A stretch of 64,000 nucleotides of DNA, from the NCBI RefSeq assembly GCF_041431135.1, contig NZ_CP107799.1, positions 1,426,001-1,490,000 on the forward strand. Reading direction: 5' to 3'. Origin of the DNA: Streptomyces sp. NBC_00554 (GTDB lineage Bacteria; Actinomycetota; Actinomycetes; Streptomycetales; Streptomycetaceae). The notes below the pieces were generated by a model. The model was not told where the DNA came from and did no database searches. It was given only the letters and a program-made list of their open reading frames with translations. Each line of letters opens with the position of its first letter. Position 1 is the stretch's first letter. This document shows positions 27,270-36,333 of this stretch, piece after piece. A program made the position numbers and the translations under genes.

Positions 27270-28484
27270 TCAGACGCGTTCGACGATGGTCGCGATGCCC
27301 ATGCCGCCGCCGACACAGAGCGTGGCGAGGCCGTAGCGCTTGTCCTGGCGCTCCAGTTCGTCGACGAGCGTGCCGAGGATCATCGCGCCGGTGGCGCCGA
27401 GCGGGTGGCCGAGCGCGATCGCGCCGCCGTTGACGTTGACCTTGTCCAGGGACAGGCCCATGTCCCGCGCGAAGCGCAGGACGACCGCCGCGAAGGCCTC
27501 GTTGATCTCGACGAGGTCGATGTCGTCGATGGTCAGACCGGCCTTGGCGAGCGCCTTGCGGGTCGCGGGCGCGGGCCCGGTGAGCATGATGGTGGGCTCG
27601 GAGCCGGAGACGGCCGCGGAGACGATCCGCGCGCGCGGGGTGAGGCCGTGGCGCTCGCCGACCTCCTTCGAGCCGATGGCGACGAGGGACGCGCCGTCCA
27701 CGATGCCGGAGGAGTTGCCCGCGTGGTGGACGTGGTCGATCGCCTCCACCCAGTGGTACTTCTGCAGCGCCACGGCGTCGAAGCCGCCCAGGTCGCCGAT
27801 GTCGGCGAACGACGGCTTCAGCCTGGCGAGCGAGTCGGCGGTGGTGCCGGGGCGCAGGTGTTCGTCGTGGTCGAGGACGACGAGCCCGCTGCGGTCCTTC
27901 ACCGGGACGACGGACTTCGCGAAGCGCCCGTCCTTCCATGCGGCGGCCGCCCGCTCCTGGGACAGCGCCGCGTACTCGTCGACATCGCGGCGTGTGAAGC
28001 CCTCGATGGTGGCGATGAGGTCGGCGCCGATGCCCTGCGGTACGAAGTTCGTGGCCAGGTTGGTCATCGGGTCGGCGAACCAGGCGCCGCCGTCCGAGGC
28101 CATCGGCACCCGCGACATCGACTCGACGCCGCCCGCGAGCACCAGGTCCTCCCAGCCCGAACGGACCTTCATCGCGGCCAGGTTGACGGCCTCCAGGCCC
28201 GAGGCACAGAAGCGGTTCTCCTGGACGCCGGCGACCGTGTCGGGCAGTCCGGCGGCGATCGCGGCGATCCGGGCGATGTCGGAGCCCTGGTCGCCGACCG
28301 GGCCCACCACACCGAGCACGATGTCGTCGATCGCCGCGGGGTCGAGACCGGGGAGGCGGCGCTGGACCTCGTGGATGAGCCCGACGACCAGGTCGATGGG
28401 CTTGGTGCCGTGCAGGGCGCCGTTCGCCTTGCCGCGGCCGCGCGGGGTGCGGATCGCGTCGTACACGTACGCTTCGGTGCTCAC
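27270..28484 (-). CDS. Acetyl-CoA C-acyltransferase (thiolase, FadA-like)
   Basis: The 404-residue thiolase carries the nucleophilic cysteine C93 in [14 protein letters not shown], the GHPLGATG histidine, and the C-terminal catalytic cysteine in LCVGGGMG. The N-terminus [16 protein letters not shown] is typical of degradative 3-ketoacyl-CoA thiolases. It cleaves 3-ketoacyl-CoA with CoA to acetyl-CoA and a shortened acyl-CoA. The start codon is GTG. It sits between the acyl-CoA dehydrogenase gene (21 bp) and the FadB-like gene (32 bp). Confidence 0.95.
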   Translation of the reverse strand: MSTEAYVYDAIRTPRGRGKANGALHGTKPIDLVVGLIHEVQRRLPGLDPAAIDDIVLGVVGPVGDQGSDIARIAAIAAGLPDTVAGVQENRFCASGLEAVNLAAMKVRSGWEDLVLAGGVESMSRVPMASDGGAWFADPMTNLATNFVPQGIGADLIATIEGFTRRDVDEYAALSQERAAAAWKDGRFAKSVVPVKDRSGLVVLDHDEHLRPGTTADSLARLKPSFADIGDLGGFDAVALQKYHWVEAIDHVHHAGNSSGIVDGASLVAIGSKEVGERHGLTPRARIVSAAVSGSEPTIMLTGPAPATRKALAKAGLTIDDIDLVEINEAFAAVVLRFARDMGLSLDKVNVNGGAIALGHPLGATGAMILGTLVDELERQDKRYGLATLCVGGGMGIATIVERV

Positions 28485-28505
28485 TGGTCAAGCCTTTCAG
28501 GAGGG

Positions 28506-29648
28506 TTAGCCGAGGAGGGAACGGCCGATGATCTCCTTCATGATCTCGGTGGTCCCGCCGTAGATGGTCTGGATGCGGCCGTCGGTGAAGGCCTTGGCAA
28601 CGCGGTACTCGGTCATGTAGCCGTAGCCGCCGTGCAGTTGGAGACAGCGGTCGGCGACCCGCTTCTGCAGCTCGGTGGCCCACCACTTGGCCATCGAGGC
28701 GTGCACGGCGTCGAGTTCCCCGTTCGAGTGATCGACGATGCAGCGGTCGAGGAAGGTCCGGGTGACGGCGCACTCGGTGGCCATCTCGGCTATCTCGAAG
28801 CGGATGTGCTGGAGCTTGGACAGCGGCCGTCCGAAGGCCTCGCGCTCCTTGACGTACTCCGTGGTGATCTCCAGCAGGTGTTCGGCGGCGGCGATCCCGC
28901 CGACGGCGATGGTCATCCGCTCCTGCGCGAGGTTCGTCATCAGATGGACGAAGGCGCCGTTCAGCTCGCCGAGCAGGTTCTCCTTGGGCACGGTCACGTC
29001 GTTGAAGAACAACTCGGCCGTGTCCTGCGCCTTCTGGCCGATCTTGTCGAGATTGCGCCCCCGCTCGAAGCCCGCCATGCCGCGCTCGACGACGAGCAGG
29101 GACAGTCCCTTCGCACCGCCCTCGGGAGTCGTCTTCGCCACCACGATCACCAGGTCGGCGAGGATCCCGTTGGAGATGAAGGTCTTGGAGCCGTTGAGCA
29201 GCCAGTGGTCGCCCCGGTCCTCCGCATGCGTCGTGATGCCCTGGAGGTCGGATCCGGCGCCGGGTTCGGTCATCGCGATCGCCGTGATCAGTGAGCCGTC
29301 GCAGAACCCGGGCAGCCAGCGCCGCTTCTGCTCCGCGGTGGCCAGGCCCGTCAGATACGGCCCGATGATGTCGTTGTGCAGCCCGACCGCGATCCCGGCG
29401 GCTCCCGCGCGCGCGAACTCCTCGGCCAGTACGGCGCTGTAGCGGAAGTCGGCGTTGCCGCCGCCCCCGTACTCCTCGGGCACGGCGAACCCGAGCAGCC
29501 CCTGCTTCCCGGCCGCCAGCCAGGCGTCGCGCGAGACGATCCCGTCCTTCTCCCACTGTTCGTAGGACGGCAACACCTCCTTGGCGAGGAAGGTGCGCAC
29601 CGTCTCACGGAACGCGTCGTGCTCGGGCTCGAAGATCTGCCGCTTCAT
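28506..29648 (-). CDS. Acyl-CoA dehydrogenase
   Basis: The 380-residue flavoprotein has the standard acyl-CoA dehydrogenase order: helical N-domain, [17 protein letters not shown] (FAD/substrate loop), [39 protein letters not shown] and [20 protein letters not shown]. The C-terminal [16 protein letters not shown] contains the catalytic glutamate. It introduces the alpha-beta double bond in acyl-CoA. Its ATG overlaps the stop of the CaiB-like gene (ATGA), so translation is coupled. A long open frame continues upstream in this frame but is not coding. Confidence 0.95.
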   Translation of the reverse strand: MKRQIFEPEHDAFRETVRTFLAKEVLPSYEQWEKDGIVSRDAWLAAGKQGLLGFAVPEEYGGGGNADFRYSAVLAEEFARAGAAGIAVGLHNDIIGPYLTGLATAEQKRRWLPGFCDGSLITAIAMTEPGAGSDLQGITTHAEDRGDHWLLNGSKTFISNGILADLVIVVAKTTPEGGAKGLSLLVVERGMAGFERGRNLDKIGQKAQDTAELFFNDVTVPKENLLGELNGAFVHLMTNLAQERMTIAVGGIAAAEHLLEITTEYVKEREAFGRPLSKLQHIRFEIAEMATECAVTRTFLDRCIVDHSNGELDAVHASMAKWWATELQKRVADRCLQLHGGYGYMTEYRVAKAFTDGRIQTIYGGTTEIMKEIIGRSLLG

Positions 29649-30784
29649 TCGGGACTGCCCTTCAGGAGGTCCGGTACGTCCCAGTCGTGGGCCACGTCCG
29701 CGACGTCGGCGCCCGGCTGGGCGGGGCCGCTGCGGACGGAGGTGTGGGTGACGGAGAAGCGGGGTGCGGGGGCGGGCTGGGTGATGCCGCCGTGGTCGGT
29801 GAAGGTGCCGCGGGCGGCGAGGTGCGGGTGGGCAGGGGCCTCGCGCAGCGAGAGGACCGGCGCCACACACGCGTCGGAGCCCTCGAAGACGGCTGTCCAC
29901 TCGTCCCTCGTACGGGTCTTGAAGCGGGCCGCGACCGTCCGGCGCAGTTCGGCCCAGCGGGTCCAGTCCTTGCGGGCGTCCGCGAATTCCGCGAGGCCGA
30001 GAAGGTCCACGAACCTGTCGTAGAACTGCGGCTCCAGGGCGCCCACCGCCATGTACTTCCCGTCGGCGGTCTCGTACGTCCCGTAGTACGGACAGCCGCC
30101 GTCGAGGAGGTTGGCGGCGCGCCGGTCCTGCCAGCCGCCTGCGGCGAGCATGCCGTGGATCATCGTGGCGAGGTGGGCTGTGCCGTCGACGATGGCTGCG
30201 TCGACGACCTGGCCGGTGCCGGTGGCGCGCGCGTGGTGGAGGGCGGCGAGGACGCCGACGACCAGGTAGAGCGAGCCGCCCGCGTAGTCGCCGAGCAGGT
30301 TGGCAGGGGCGGGCGGGGGCTCCCCCGGGGTGCCGATCATGCCGAGGGTGCCGGTGAGCGCGATGTACGCGATGTCGTGCCCGGCGCGCTGGGCGAGGGG
30401 GCCGTCCTGGCCCCAGCCGGTCATCCGGCCGTAGACCAGCCGGGGGTTGCGGGCGTGGCAGGTCTCGGGGCCCACGCCGAGGCGCTCGGCGACGCCCGGG
30501 CGGTAGCCCTCGATCAGGATGTCGGCGCGGTCGACCAGGTCGAGGACGCGTGCGGCGCCGTCGGGCGACTTCAGGTCGACCAGCACCGAGCGCTTGTTGC
30601 GGTTGGTGACGTCGTACTCGGGATTGACGGCGAGTCCGGCGCCGCCGGGCCGGTCCACCCGCACGACGTCGGCGCCGAGGTCGGCAAGGAGCATCGCGGC
30701 GAACGGGCCGGGCCCGATCCCCGCCAGCTCGACCACGCGCACTCCGGCGAGCGGACCGTGCGCTGCCGTACCTGTCACTCCCAT
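29645..30784 (-). CDS. CaiB/BaiF family CoA-transferase or acyl-CoA racemase
   Basis: The 379-residue class III CoA-transferase family member begins MGVTGTAAHGPLAGVRVVELAG, with GPFAAMLLADLGADVVRVDRPGG, DLKSPDGAARVLDLVDRADI, and GDYAGGSLYLVVGVLAALHHA containing the catalytic aspartate. The sequence is closest in feel to 2-methylacyl-CoA racemases, which prepare branched acyl-CoAs for dehydrogenation. That fits its place at the head of the beta-oxidation operon. A palindromic operator lies 24 bp upstream. Confidence 0.9.
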   Translation of the reverse strand: MGVTGTAAHGPLAGVRVVELAGIGPGPFAAMLLADLGADVVRVDRPGGAGLAVNPEYDVTNRNKRSVLVDLKSPDGAARVLDLVDRADILIEGYRPGVAERLGVGPETCHARNPRLVYGRMTGWGQDGPLAQRAGHDIAYIALTGTLGMIGTPGEPPPAPANLLGDYAGGSLYLVVGVLAALHHARATGTGQVVDAAIVDGTAHLATMIHGMLAAGGWQDRRAANLLDGGCPYYGTYETADGKYMAVGALEPQFYDRFVDLLGLAEFADARKDWTRWAELRRTVAARFKTRTRDEWTAVFEGSDACVAPVLSLREAPAHPHLAARGTFTDHGGITQPAPAPRFSVTHTSVRSGPAQPGADVADVAHDWDVPDLLKGSPE

Positions 30785-30807
30785 CAAGCCCCCAGCGCTG
30801 TGACACT

Positions 30808-30824
30808 ACTGATGTGACATCAGT
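30808..30824. promoter_or_regulatory. Palindromic operator ACTGATGTgACATCAGT
   Basis: This 17-bp perfect inverted repeat with one central base lies 24-40 bp upstream of the CaiB ATG, the expected place for a repressor site controlling the four-gene acyl-CoA operon. No regulator gene is adjacent. Confidence 0.65.
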
Positions 30825-30865
30825 GATGTTAAGAACGTGTTCCACATCGGGCAAGCCCCTGACGA

Positions 30866-30879
30866 GCAAGCGCTTAGTT
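30866..30879. promoter_or_regulatory. AGCAAGCGCTTAGT motif upstream of acyl-CoA operon
   Basis: This stretch has a perfect AAGCGCTT core (30868-30875). With its flanks it resembles the AnCAAGnnCTTGnT consensus I recall for KstR2-type TetR regulators, with one mismatch. It lies about 85 bp upstream of the CaiB start in an unusually AT-rich patch (TTAGTTAAATT), plausibly the promoter. Confidence 0.45.
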
Positions 30880-30970
30880 AAATTCCAGTGCGATCGAGAC
30901 GGCGGCAAGCGCGCGAACGCGCCCGCGAACACCCGGCAGGCAACCGAGCACGGCGCCTCGGCGCCCGGTA

Positions 30971-31351
30971 CTAGCGGGCGTCCAGCTCCGCGACCAGCTT
31001 CTTCGGCGCGATCACGCGATAGCTCTCCTCGACCCAGTCGCACAGCAGCTCCGCTGCCGGAGCCCCTTGCTCCTCCAGGGGTATGCGCACCCAGCCGGAC
31101 TTGCCGAGGCCATAGCCGGCGAGCTCGGCGCCGGGCGAGGTCAGGGCGTGTGCGTGCGCCTCCTCGTCCTTGAGCTTCAGCGTGACGCCCAGCGGATAGC
31201 TGCCGTCGTCCATGCCGAGGAAGACGAACACCTTCTTGTTCACCTTGGCGACTGATTCGCTCCAGGGGAACTCCTCGGTGGCGCCGGGCAGCCCGAGGGC
31301 GAACTCGCGCACCTTCTCCCACTTCTTCAGCGCGTTCTTCGGCACCGCCAC
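30971..31351 (-). CDS. MmcQ/YjbR family DNA-binding-like protein
   Basis: The 126-residue CyaY-like fold protein has the family pattern LGLPGATEEFPWSESVAKVNKKVFVFLG, then SYPLGVTLKLKDEEAHAHAL, and GWVRIPLEEQGAPAAELLCDWVEESYRVIAPKKL. YjbR proteins have a double-wing DNA-binding-like motif, but the cellular role is not known. GGAGGT precedes the GTG by 4-5 bases, which fixes the start despite an open frame upstream. It is divergent from the saccharopine-reductase-like gene. Confidence 0.88.
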   Translation of the reverse strand: MAVPKNALKKWEKVREFALGLPGATEEFPWSESVAKVNKKVFVFLGMDDGSYPLGVTLKLKDEEAHAHALTSPGAELAGYGLGKSGWVRIPLEEQGAPAAELLCDWVEESYRVIAPKKLVAELDAR

Positions 31352-31481
31352 GGCTACCTCCGGCCTGTTCGTCCTGCCTCTTCTTCGGACCTCGTCGTTC
31401 GGCTGCTCGTACCTCACGCTAGCCTCAGCCACCGACAACGGCGCTTCGCGCACGGCTGGCCGGATCACGAGCAGGAGTGTC

Positions 31482-32699
31482 ATGAGCAGGCTGAACGGGA
31501 CGGATCACGCGGATCGCGCGTACGACATCGTGCTCTTCGGAGCCACGGGGTTCGTCGGGGCGCTCACCGCGGAGTACCTCGCCGCACACGCGCCCGAGGG
31601 GCTGCGGTGGGCGATCGCCGGGCGCAGCCCGGAGAAGCTGGAGCGGCTGCGGGAGCGGCTGGCCGAAGCCCCCGGTGTCCCCGGCACCGCGACTGCGCCC
31701 AGTGTCCCCGGTGTCCTTCACGCGGACGTGTCCGATCCGGAGTCGCTGCGCGAACTCGCCCACCACGCGCGCGTGGTGGCCACGACGGTCGGGCCGTACA
31801 TCACGTACGGCGAGGAACTGGTGGCCGCCTGCGCGGACGCCGGTACCGACTACGTCGACCTCACCGGTGAGCCCGAGTTCGTCGACCTGATGTACGTCCG
31901 GCACGACGCACGCGCGCGGGAGACCGGGGCACGGCTCGTGCACGCCTGCGGTTTCGACTCGGTCCCGCACGACCTGGGCGCCTACTTCACCGTGCGGCAG
32001 CTTCCCGAGGGCGTTCCGCTGCGGGTCGACGGGTACGTGCGCACCCACGCCATGTTCTCCGGCGGCACGTTCGCCTCGGCGCTCACCCAATTCTCGCGCG
32101 GGCGGCACATTCTGGCCGCGGCGCGGGACCGCAGGCGGCACGAGCCGCGGCTGGTGGGCCGCCGGGCTTCCACGCCGGCGAGCGCACCACGGTTCGCCAA
32201 GGAGGTCGGGGCATGGGCGCTGCCGCTGCCCACGATCGACCCCCAGGTGGTGCAGCGGTCCGCACGGGCCCTGGAGCGGTACGGGCCCGACTTCCGTTAC
32301 CGCCACTACGCGGCCGTCGAACGGCTGCCCATCGCGGTGGGCGGCGTCGCCGCGGCGGGTGCGGTCTTCGCGGCCGCCCAACTGCCGCCCGCACGCCGCT
32401 GGTTGTCCGACCGGTTCAAGCCCGGGGACGGACCGAGCGCCGCGCTGCGTGCGAAGAGCTCGTTCTCGGTGCGGTTCGTCGGTGAGGGCGGCGGGCGCCG
32501 CGTCTTCACGGAGGTCGCGGGTGGCGACCCCGGCTACGACGAGACCGCCAAGATGCTCGCGGAGGCCGCGCTGTCCCTGGCCTTCGACGAACTGCCGGAG
32601 ACGGCCGGGCAGGTCACGACGGCGGTGGCGATGGGGGACGCGCTGACGGAGCGGCTGCGCGGGGCGGGGATCACGTTCCGGGTGGCGGCCACCCTCTGA
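31482..32699 (+). CDS. Saccharopine dehydrogenase-like / trans-acting enoyl reductase family protein
   Basis: The 405-residue protein has an N-terminal NAD(P)-binding motif DIVLFGATGFVGALTAEYLA and the family segments ARVVATTVGPYITYGEELVAACADAG, YVDLTGEPEFVDLMY and ACGFDSVPHDLGAYF. These match the saccharopine dehydrogenase NADP-binding family that includes the mycobacterial trans-acting enoyl reductase. A hydrophobic segment at about 285-305 (IAVGGVAAAGAVFAAAQLPP) suggests membrane association. The substrate may be a lipid-linked enoyl intermediate, but that is inference. GCAGGAG lies just before the ATG. Confidence 0.85.
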   Translation: MSRLNGTDHADRAYDIVLFGATGFVGALTAEYLAAHAPEGLRWAIAGRSPEKLERLRERLAEAPGVPGTATAPSVPGVLHADVSDPESLRELAHHARVVATTVGPYITYGEELVAACADAGTDYVDLTGEPEFVDLMYVRHDARARETGARLVHACGFDSVPHDLGAYFTVRQLPEGVPLRVDGYVRTHAMFSGGTFASALTQFSRGRHILAAARDRRRHEPRLVGRRASTPASAPRFAKEVGAWALPLPTIDPQVVQRSARALERYGPDFRYRHYAAVERLPIAVGGVAAAGAVFAAAQLPPARRWLSDRFKPGDGPSAALRAKSSFSVRFVGEGGGRRVFTEVAGGDPGYDETAKMLAEAALSLAFDELPETAGQVTTAVAMGDALTERLRGAGITFRVAATL

Positions 32700-32735
32700 A
32701 CGGGCTCTGTTGGGCCCACTTGAACGGCTTGGGCT

Positions 32736-32882
32736 CTACTGGGCCCACCCGGTGACCGTGTAGATCATCCCGCCTATCCAGGCGACTCCGGCGATCACCG
32801 CGAGGAACAGCGCGCCCATCACGGCGCGCTCGACGGGCTGGGTGGGGTGGGCTTCGGGCTTCGGGGCGCGGTGCGTCGTCAT
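32736..32882 (-). CDS. Small single-pass membrane protein (48 aa)
   Basis: This short gene encodes MTTHRAPKPEAHPTQPVERA followed by one transmembrane helix (about 21-43, VMGALFLAVIAGVAWIGGMIY) and ends TVTGWAQ. Third-position GC is high throughout, arguing for a real gene. Small proteins of this layout (Pro/His-rich head, one helix) are common in Streptomyces; the function is unknown. It follows the endonuclease V gene on the same strand by 62 bp. Confidence 0.65.
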   Translation of the reverse strand: MTTHRAPKPEAHPTQPVERAVMGALFLAVIAGVAWIGGMIYTVTGWAQ

Positions 32883-32944
32883 GGGACACAGCCTGCCGAT
32901 CATGACCGTGCCCCGACATCCGTACAGATACTCAGATCACGTAC

Positions 32945-33664
32945 TCAGTCAACGGGGCGGCCTCCAGGAGTTGCCTCCTGGAGGGCCCGTCCGCAGAGGG
33001 AGTCCGCTCGTCGGGTGGACTCCGGGAGGCGGTACTTCGGGGTGAGCGCGAGCGTGTGCGCACACGCGTTGTCGAGGCTCACCCGGTGGCCGACCGACAC
33101 GAAAACCGGCTTCACACCGTCCTGGGTGCGCAGGGCGCGTCCCACCTCGTCCTGGCCCGCGTCCTCGCCTGCGACGAGCGGGGACGCGCTGCCGCGCCGG
33201 GCGCCCGGCTCCTCGTACGAGAAGGTGAAGGGGTTCTTGGCGACCCCGATGGTGGGCAGCCCGGTGAGCACGCCGAGGTGGCTGGCGAGGCCGAAGCGCC
33301 GCGGGTGGGCCAGGCCGTAGCCGTCGCAGACGACGAGACCCGGTGCGCAGGGCAGGGCGTCGAGTGCGGCCAGGACGGTCGGGAGTTCACGGAAGGCGAG
33401 GAGTCCGGGAACGTATGGGAAGGAGACCTGGCCGACGGCGGTCGCCTCCGCGACGACATCGAGCGTCGCCGCGTCGAGCACGACGGCCGCGGCCACGACG
33501 ACGTCCCGTTCGTCGTCGTACGCCACGTCGACACCGGTCACATGGCCGGTGCCGGGCGGCGGTCCCGGTTCACCGAGGACCACCCGCCCCCGCAACTCGT
33601 CCTGCACTGCGCGCGCTTGCTCTTCGGTGGCGGGCCAGCCCGCGGGGATCCTTACGGTCGTCAT
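32945..33664 (-). CDS. nfi: Endonuclease V (deoxyinosine 3' endonuclease)
   Basis: The 239-residue protein has the EndoV catalytic motifs in order: GVDVAYDDERD (first Asp), FPYVPGLLAFRELP (Glu), VVCDGYGLAHPRRFGLASHLGV (second Asp with the base-binding region) and VFVSVGHRVSLDNA. It nicks DNA or RNA 3' to inosine and similar lesions with Mg2+. The ATG gives MTTVRIPAGWPATEEQARAVQ, the usual family N-terminus. The length is about 15 residues above the E. coli enzyme because of the C-terminus. Confidence 0.94.
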   Translation of the reverse strand: MTTVRIPAGWPATEEQARAVQDELRGRVVLGEPGPPPGTGHVTGVDVAYDDERDVVVAAAVVLDAATLDVVAEATAVGQVSFPYVPGLLAFRELPTVLAALDALPCAPGLVVCDGYGLAHPRRFGLASHLGVLTGLPTIGVAKNPFTFSYEEPGARRGSASPLVAGEDAGQDEVGRALRTQDGVKPVFVSVGHRVSLDNACAHTLALTPKYRLPESTRRADSLCGRALQEATPGGRPVD

Positions 33665-33736
33665 GGTGGGCACGAGCGTACGACCACGAAGCGGGCCGGT
33701 CGCGGCCTGTCCATGTCCGAGCGGCCGTGGATCAGG

Positions 33737-34846
33737 TCAGCGCTCCAGGCGTGCCACCCGGCCCTGTTCGCCGGATGCCCAGCAGCCGAGGTCGGGGGCG
33801 CAGTCCACGGTGTCGTACGAGCCGGTGTCCAGCGTGCGCCAGGTGCGGCCGCCGTCGGTCGTCAGGTCGGTGCCGGTGGGGCCGACGGCGAGCGCGGACG
33901 TGCGGCTGTGCGGGAGCCAGGTGACGCCGGAGCGGTAGGCGGGCGGCGGCTGTGCCGCGGGCGTCCAGGTGCGGCCGCCGTCGGGGGTGAGCGCCGCCGC
34001 CTGCGGGGAGGCCTGGTCGGCGCGGTAGTCGCCGCCGACCGCGAGGCCGTGGGTGCGGTCGCGGAAGGCGAGGGCGAAGACGCCGCGCGCCGGGTCGCCG
34101 GCCGGAATGGTCGTGTCGGCGGCCGTCCAGGTCAGGCCCCGGTCGGCGGAGTGCAGCACGCGCGCGCGTGCACCCCCGCCGGTGGCAAGCCACACGTCAC
34201 GAGGCCCCGAGCTCACCAGGCACTGCCCGCCGGCCGCGAAGCCCGCCTCGCCTGCCTGGGCCGCGGGCATGCCGTCGTCGGGCAGAACCTTCCAGGAGCG
34301 GCCGCCGTCGCTCGTGGAAAGGATGCGGAACTTGCCGTCCACCGGGTCGCTCATCGCCAGACCGTGGCGGCTGTCGAAGAAGGTGACGCAGTCGTAGAAG
34401 GCTCTGGCGTCGGTGTTGCGGAACGACTCGGTCCAGGTCGCGCCGCCGTCATCGGTCCTGAACACCCGGGAGGCCTCGCCCTCACCGATGGCCAGGACCA
34501 CGGCGCGCCGCGCGTCGAAGGCCTCGATGTCGCGGAACTGCAGGTCCTGGGCGCCGGGCGGCGAGACGTTCCGCCAGTTCGCGCCGCCGTCGACGGTACG
34601 CAGCACGGTGCCGCCGGAACCGGCCACCCAGGCGGTGTTCCGGCTGACGGCCGACAGCCCGCGGAAGCGTACGTCCGCGCCGCTGTCCTTCAGCTCCCAG
34701 TGGGGCATCTTCGCCGCCGCCTCCGCCACCGTTTGCGCCTGCGCGGGCGCCGCCGTCAGCACGGCGGCGAGTGCGGTCGCGCACAGTCCCACGGTGGCCA
34801 TCCGACTCGTACGTCTCGTGCGTCGCGTCTTTCCCAAGCCCCTCAT
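33737..34846 (-). CDS. Secreted YCF48/BNR-type beta-propeller protein
   Basis: The 369-residue protein has a signal peptide (about 1-38, ending APAQAQ). It has several repeats with the Asp-box-like pattern T-x-D-G-G-x-x-W (RTVDGGANWRNV, RTDDGGATWTES, STSDGGRSWKVL, TPDGGRTWTPA, TTDGGRTWRTL), as in sialidase/VPS10/YCF48-like propellers. No sialidase catalytic arginine triad is apparent, so it is more likely a binding or assembly protein outside the membrane. Some annotations call such proteins oxidoreductase or glycosyl hydrolase by transfer; I see no support for an enzyme. Confidence 0.8.
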   Translation of the reverse strand: MRGLGKTRRTRRTSRMATVGLCATALAAVLTAAPAQAQTVAEAAAKMPHWELKDSGADVRFRGLSAVSRNTAWVAGSGGTVLRTVDGGANWRNVSPPGAQDLQFRDIEAFDARRAVVLAIGEGEASRVFRTDDGGATWTESFRNTDARAFYDCVTFFDSRHGLAMSDPVDGKFRILSTSDGGRSWKVLPDDGMPAAQAGEAGFAAGGQCLVSSGPRDVWLATGGGARARVLHSADRGLTWTAADTTIPAGDPARGVFALAFRDRTHGLAVGGDYRADQASPQAAALTPDGGRTWTPAAQPPPAYRSGVTWLPHSRTSALAVGPTGTDLTTDGGRTWRTLDTGSYDTVDCAPDLGCWASGEQGRVARLER

Positions 34847-35096
34847 GGCGGGCGAAGCTAGCCCACTCCCCCGGTGACGTCCAGATGGCGTCCTCCGGGA
34901 ACCCGGAGACCTCTACTGGGTGTCCTCTTGGATGTCCGGACACCACAGGACGGGAACTGGATCACCACAGCAAATGAAAGCGGTGACACAGGTCACTCAG
35001 GTTTCATGTGCACGGATCGACTCGTTCTTTCGTCTCTTCAATTGACCGGCCTCATCCGCCCGGAGTTCGTTCAGCTGTCACAAAGGGAGCAAGGCG

Positions 35097-35513
35097 TTGT
35101 CCATCGTCATCGAGCAGCCCGTAGAGGCACGTCTCGTCGCCGCCGCGCCGAGGATGCCGAGCATTCCCGCAACCCTCCACTACGACCGAAGCGATCCCTT
35201 CGCCGTCCGTATGACCTTCCCCGCCCCGGCCACCCTGGAAGGCGTGGAGGTCTGCTGGACGTTCGGGCGCGAGCTTCTCGTGTCCGGACTGGAGGGCGCG
35301 GTGGGCTTCGGCGACGTACGCGTACGCCCGTACGGCTACGACCGCACCGTTCTGGAGTTCCACGCCCCCGAGGGCACCGCGGTGGTGCATGTGCGCTCGG
35401 GTGACGTACGGAGCTTCCTGAGCCGCTCCACGGACCTCGTGCCCATGGGGCTCGAACACCTCCAGGTGGACCTGGACCACGACCTCGCGGAGCTCATGCG
35501 CGGCCCCTGCTGA
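35097..35513 (+). CDS. SsgA-like sporulation/cell-division regulator (SALP)
   Basis: The 138-residue SsgA family protein reads MSIVIEQPVEARLVAAAPRM, then LHYDRSDPFAVRMTF, VEVCWTFGRELLVSGLEGAVGFGDVRV, VHVRSGDVRSFLSRS and LDHDLAELMRGPC. SALPs occur only in morphologically complex actinomycetes and control peptidoglycan processes in septation and spore maturation. Several paralogues exist (SsgA-SsgG); this is not SsgB, and I cannot name it with certainty. The start is TTG with AAGGGAG 7 bases upstream. A 250-bp upstream region has a small inverted repeat (34919-34944). Confidence 0.92.
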   Translation: MSIVIEQPVEARLVAAAPRMPSIPATLHYDRSDPFAVRMTFPAPATLEGVEVCWTFGRELLVSGLEGAVGFGDVRVRPYGYDRTVLEFHAPEGTAVVHVRSGDVRSFLSRSTDLVPMGLEHLQVDLDHDLAELMRGPC

Positions 35514-35655
35514 GCGGCTCCCCGACCTTCCTCAGCAACTGCCACTCATCAGCGCGTCGAGCTCGGTGCGGTCGAGCCCTGCCGCCGGCGAGTCGTAGGT
35601 TCCCGTGCCCCGCAGCTCCCGCGCGGCACGAGACACCACGACGCGCCCGGCGTCC

Positions 35656-36333
35656 TCAACCGCCGGCGGCCCCCGTCGCCACCCCCGCGGTCACCGCGAC
35701 CATCACCGCTGTGCGCACCTCCTGGATGACCTTCTTCAGGGCCGGAGCCGCCGCGCCGCTGCGGTCGGTCAGTTCCTCGATGCGGTCTTTGTAGAGTTTG
35801 CGGTCCTTGCCCGGCAGGAGGGTACGGAGTCCGGCCGCGGCGGCGAGGGCCACCAGGGCCGCGTCGCGGTCGGAGACGTCGGCGACGGGCACCGGCCCCA
35901 CCAGCACCTGCCGTGCCTCCGCGCGCAGTCCGTCAACGGCGGACGCCCGCGCCAGCTCGTACTCCACGGACGGGAACAGCCCGAGCACCCGCTTCTTCTC
36001 CGCCCGCAGGTATCCCTCGGCCACCAGCTGCGCGCGTACGGCGTCCAGGGTGACGCGCGCCCGAAGGGTCACCCACGCCTTCCATTTCCGTGGCCGGGAC
36101 TCCTCGACGAGTTCCAGGAGGCCGTCCAGGACGAGATCCCCCGTGGAGGCGTCGGGATCGACGGGGGTGGCGATGCCCTCCACGTCCGCGAGGAGTCCGC
36201 GCTGCGCGAGTTCGGTGAGGGCGCCGGCGCGCACCAGGTGGTGGAGGTCGGTCGCGCCGGTGACCTTGAGCTTCTCGGTGTCCCAGGACAGCAGGTAGAG
36301 CCGGGCGGGCAGCGAGAGCGAGTCGTCGGGCAC
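35656..36333 (-). CDS. GPP34 (GOLPH3/Vps74-like) family protein
   Basis: The 225-residue protein starts at GTG after AAGGAGA. The GPP34 features include LSLPARLYLLSWDTEKLKVTG, LVRAGALTELAQRGLLAD, a basic loop SRPRKWKAWV and a helical C-terminal half with LRTLLPGKDRKLYKDRIEEL. In eukaryotes the fold binds phosphatidylinositol-4-phosphate. Streptomyces have many paralogues of unknown function, some near developmental genes. Here it sits next to the ssgA-like gene and divergent from the ABC-F gene. Confidence 0.85.
   Translation of the reverse strand: MPDDSLSLPARLYLLSWDTEKLKVTGATDLHHLVRAGALTELAQRGLLADVEGIATPVDPDASTGDLVLDGLLELVEESRPRKWKAWVTLRARVTLDAVRAQLVAEGYLRAEKKRVLGLFPSVEYELARASAVDGLRAEARQVLVGPVPVADVSDRDAALVALAAAAGLRTLLPGKDRKLYKDRIEELTDRSGAAAPALKKVIQEVRTAVMVAVTAGVATGAAGG

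Noticed and set aside
25021..29556. A continuous 1,511-codon open frame spanning the FadB-like gene and upstream DNA on the minus strand
   Set aside because: Only the last 738 codons (25021-27237) read as FadB-like protein. The upstream part is an Arg/Pro-rich out-of-frame reading of the thiolase and acyl-CoA dehydrogenase genes, typical of very GC-rich DNA.
28506..31322. A 938-codon open frame that would fuse the CaiB, dehydrogenase and upstream regions
   Set aside because: The acyl-CoA dehydrogenase homology starts at 29648, which overlaps the CaiB stop. The upstream frame is antisense-like composition over the CaiB gene.
33737..34846. Sialidase function for the Asp-box-like propeller protein
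   Set aside because: The catalytic arginines, Tyr and Asp of sialidases are not seen; only the structural repeat pattern is present.
35532..35639. Minus-strand 35-codon frame ending RTELDALMSGSC after the GPP34 gene
   Set aside because: It looks peptide-like, but its GTG has no ribosome site and it partly continues a non-coding frame of the GPP34 gene. It is too weak to call as a gene.
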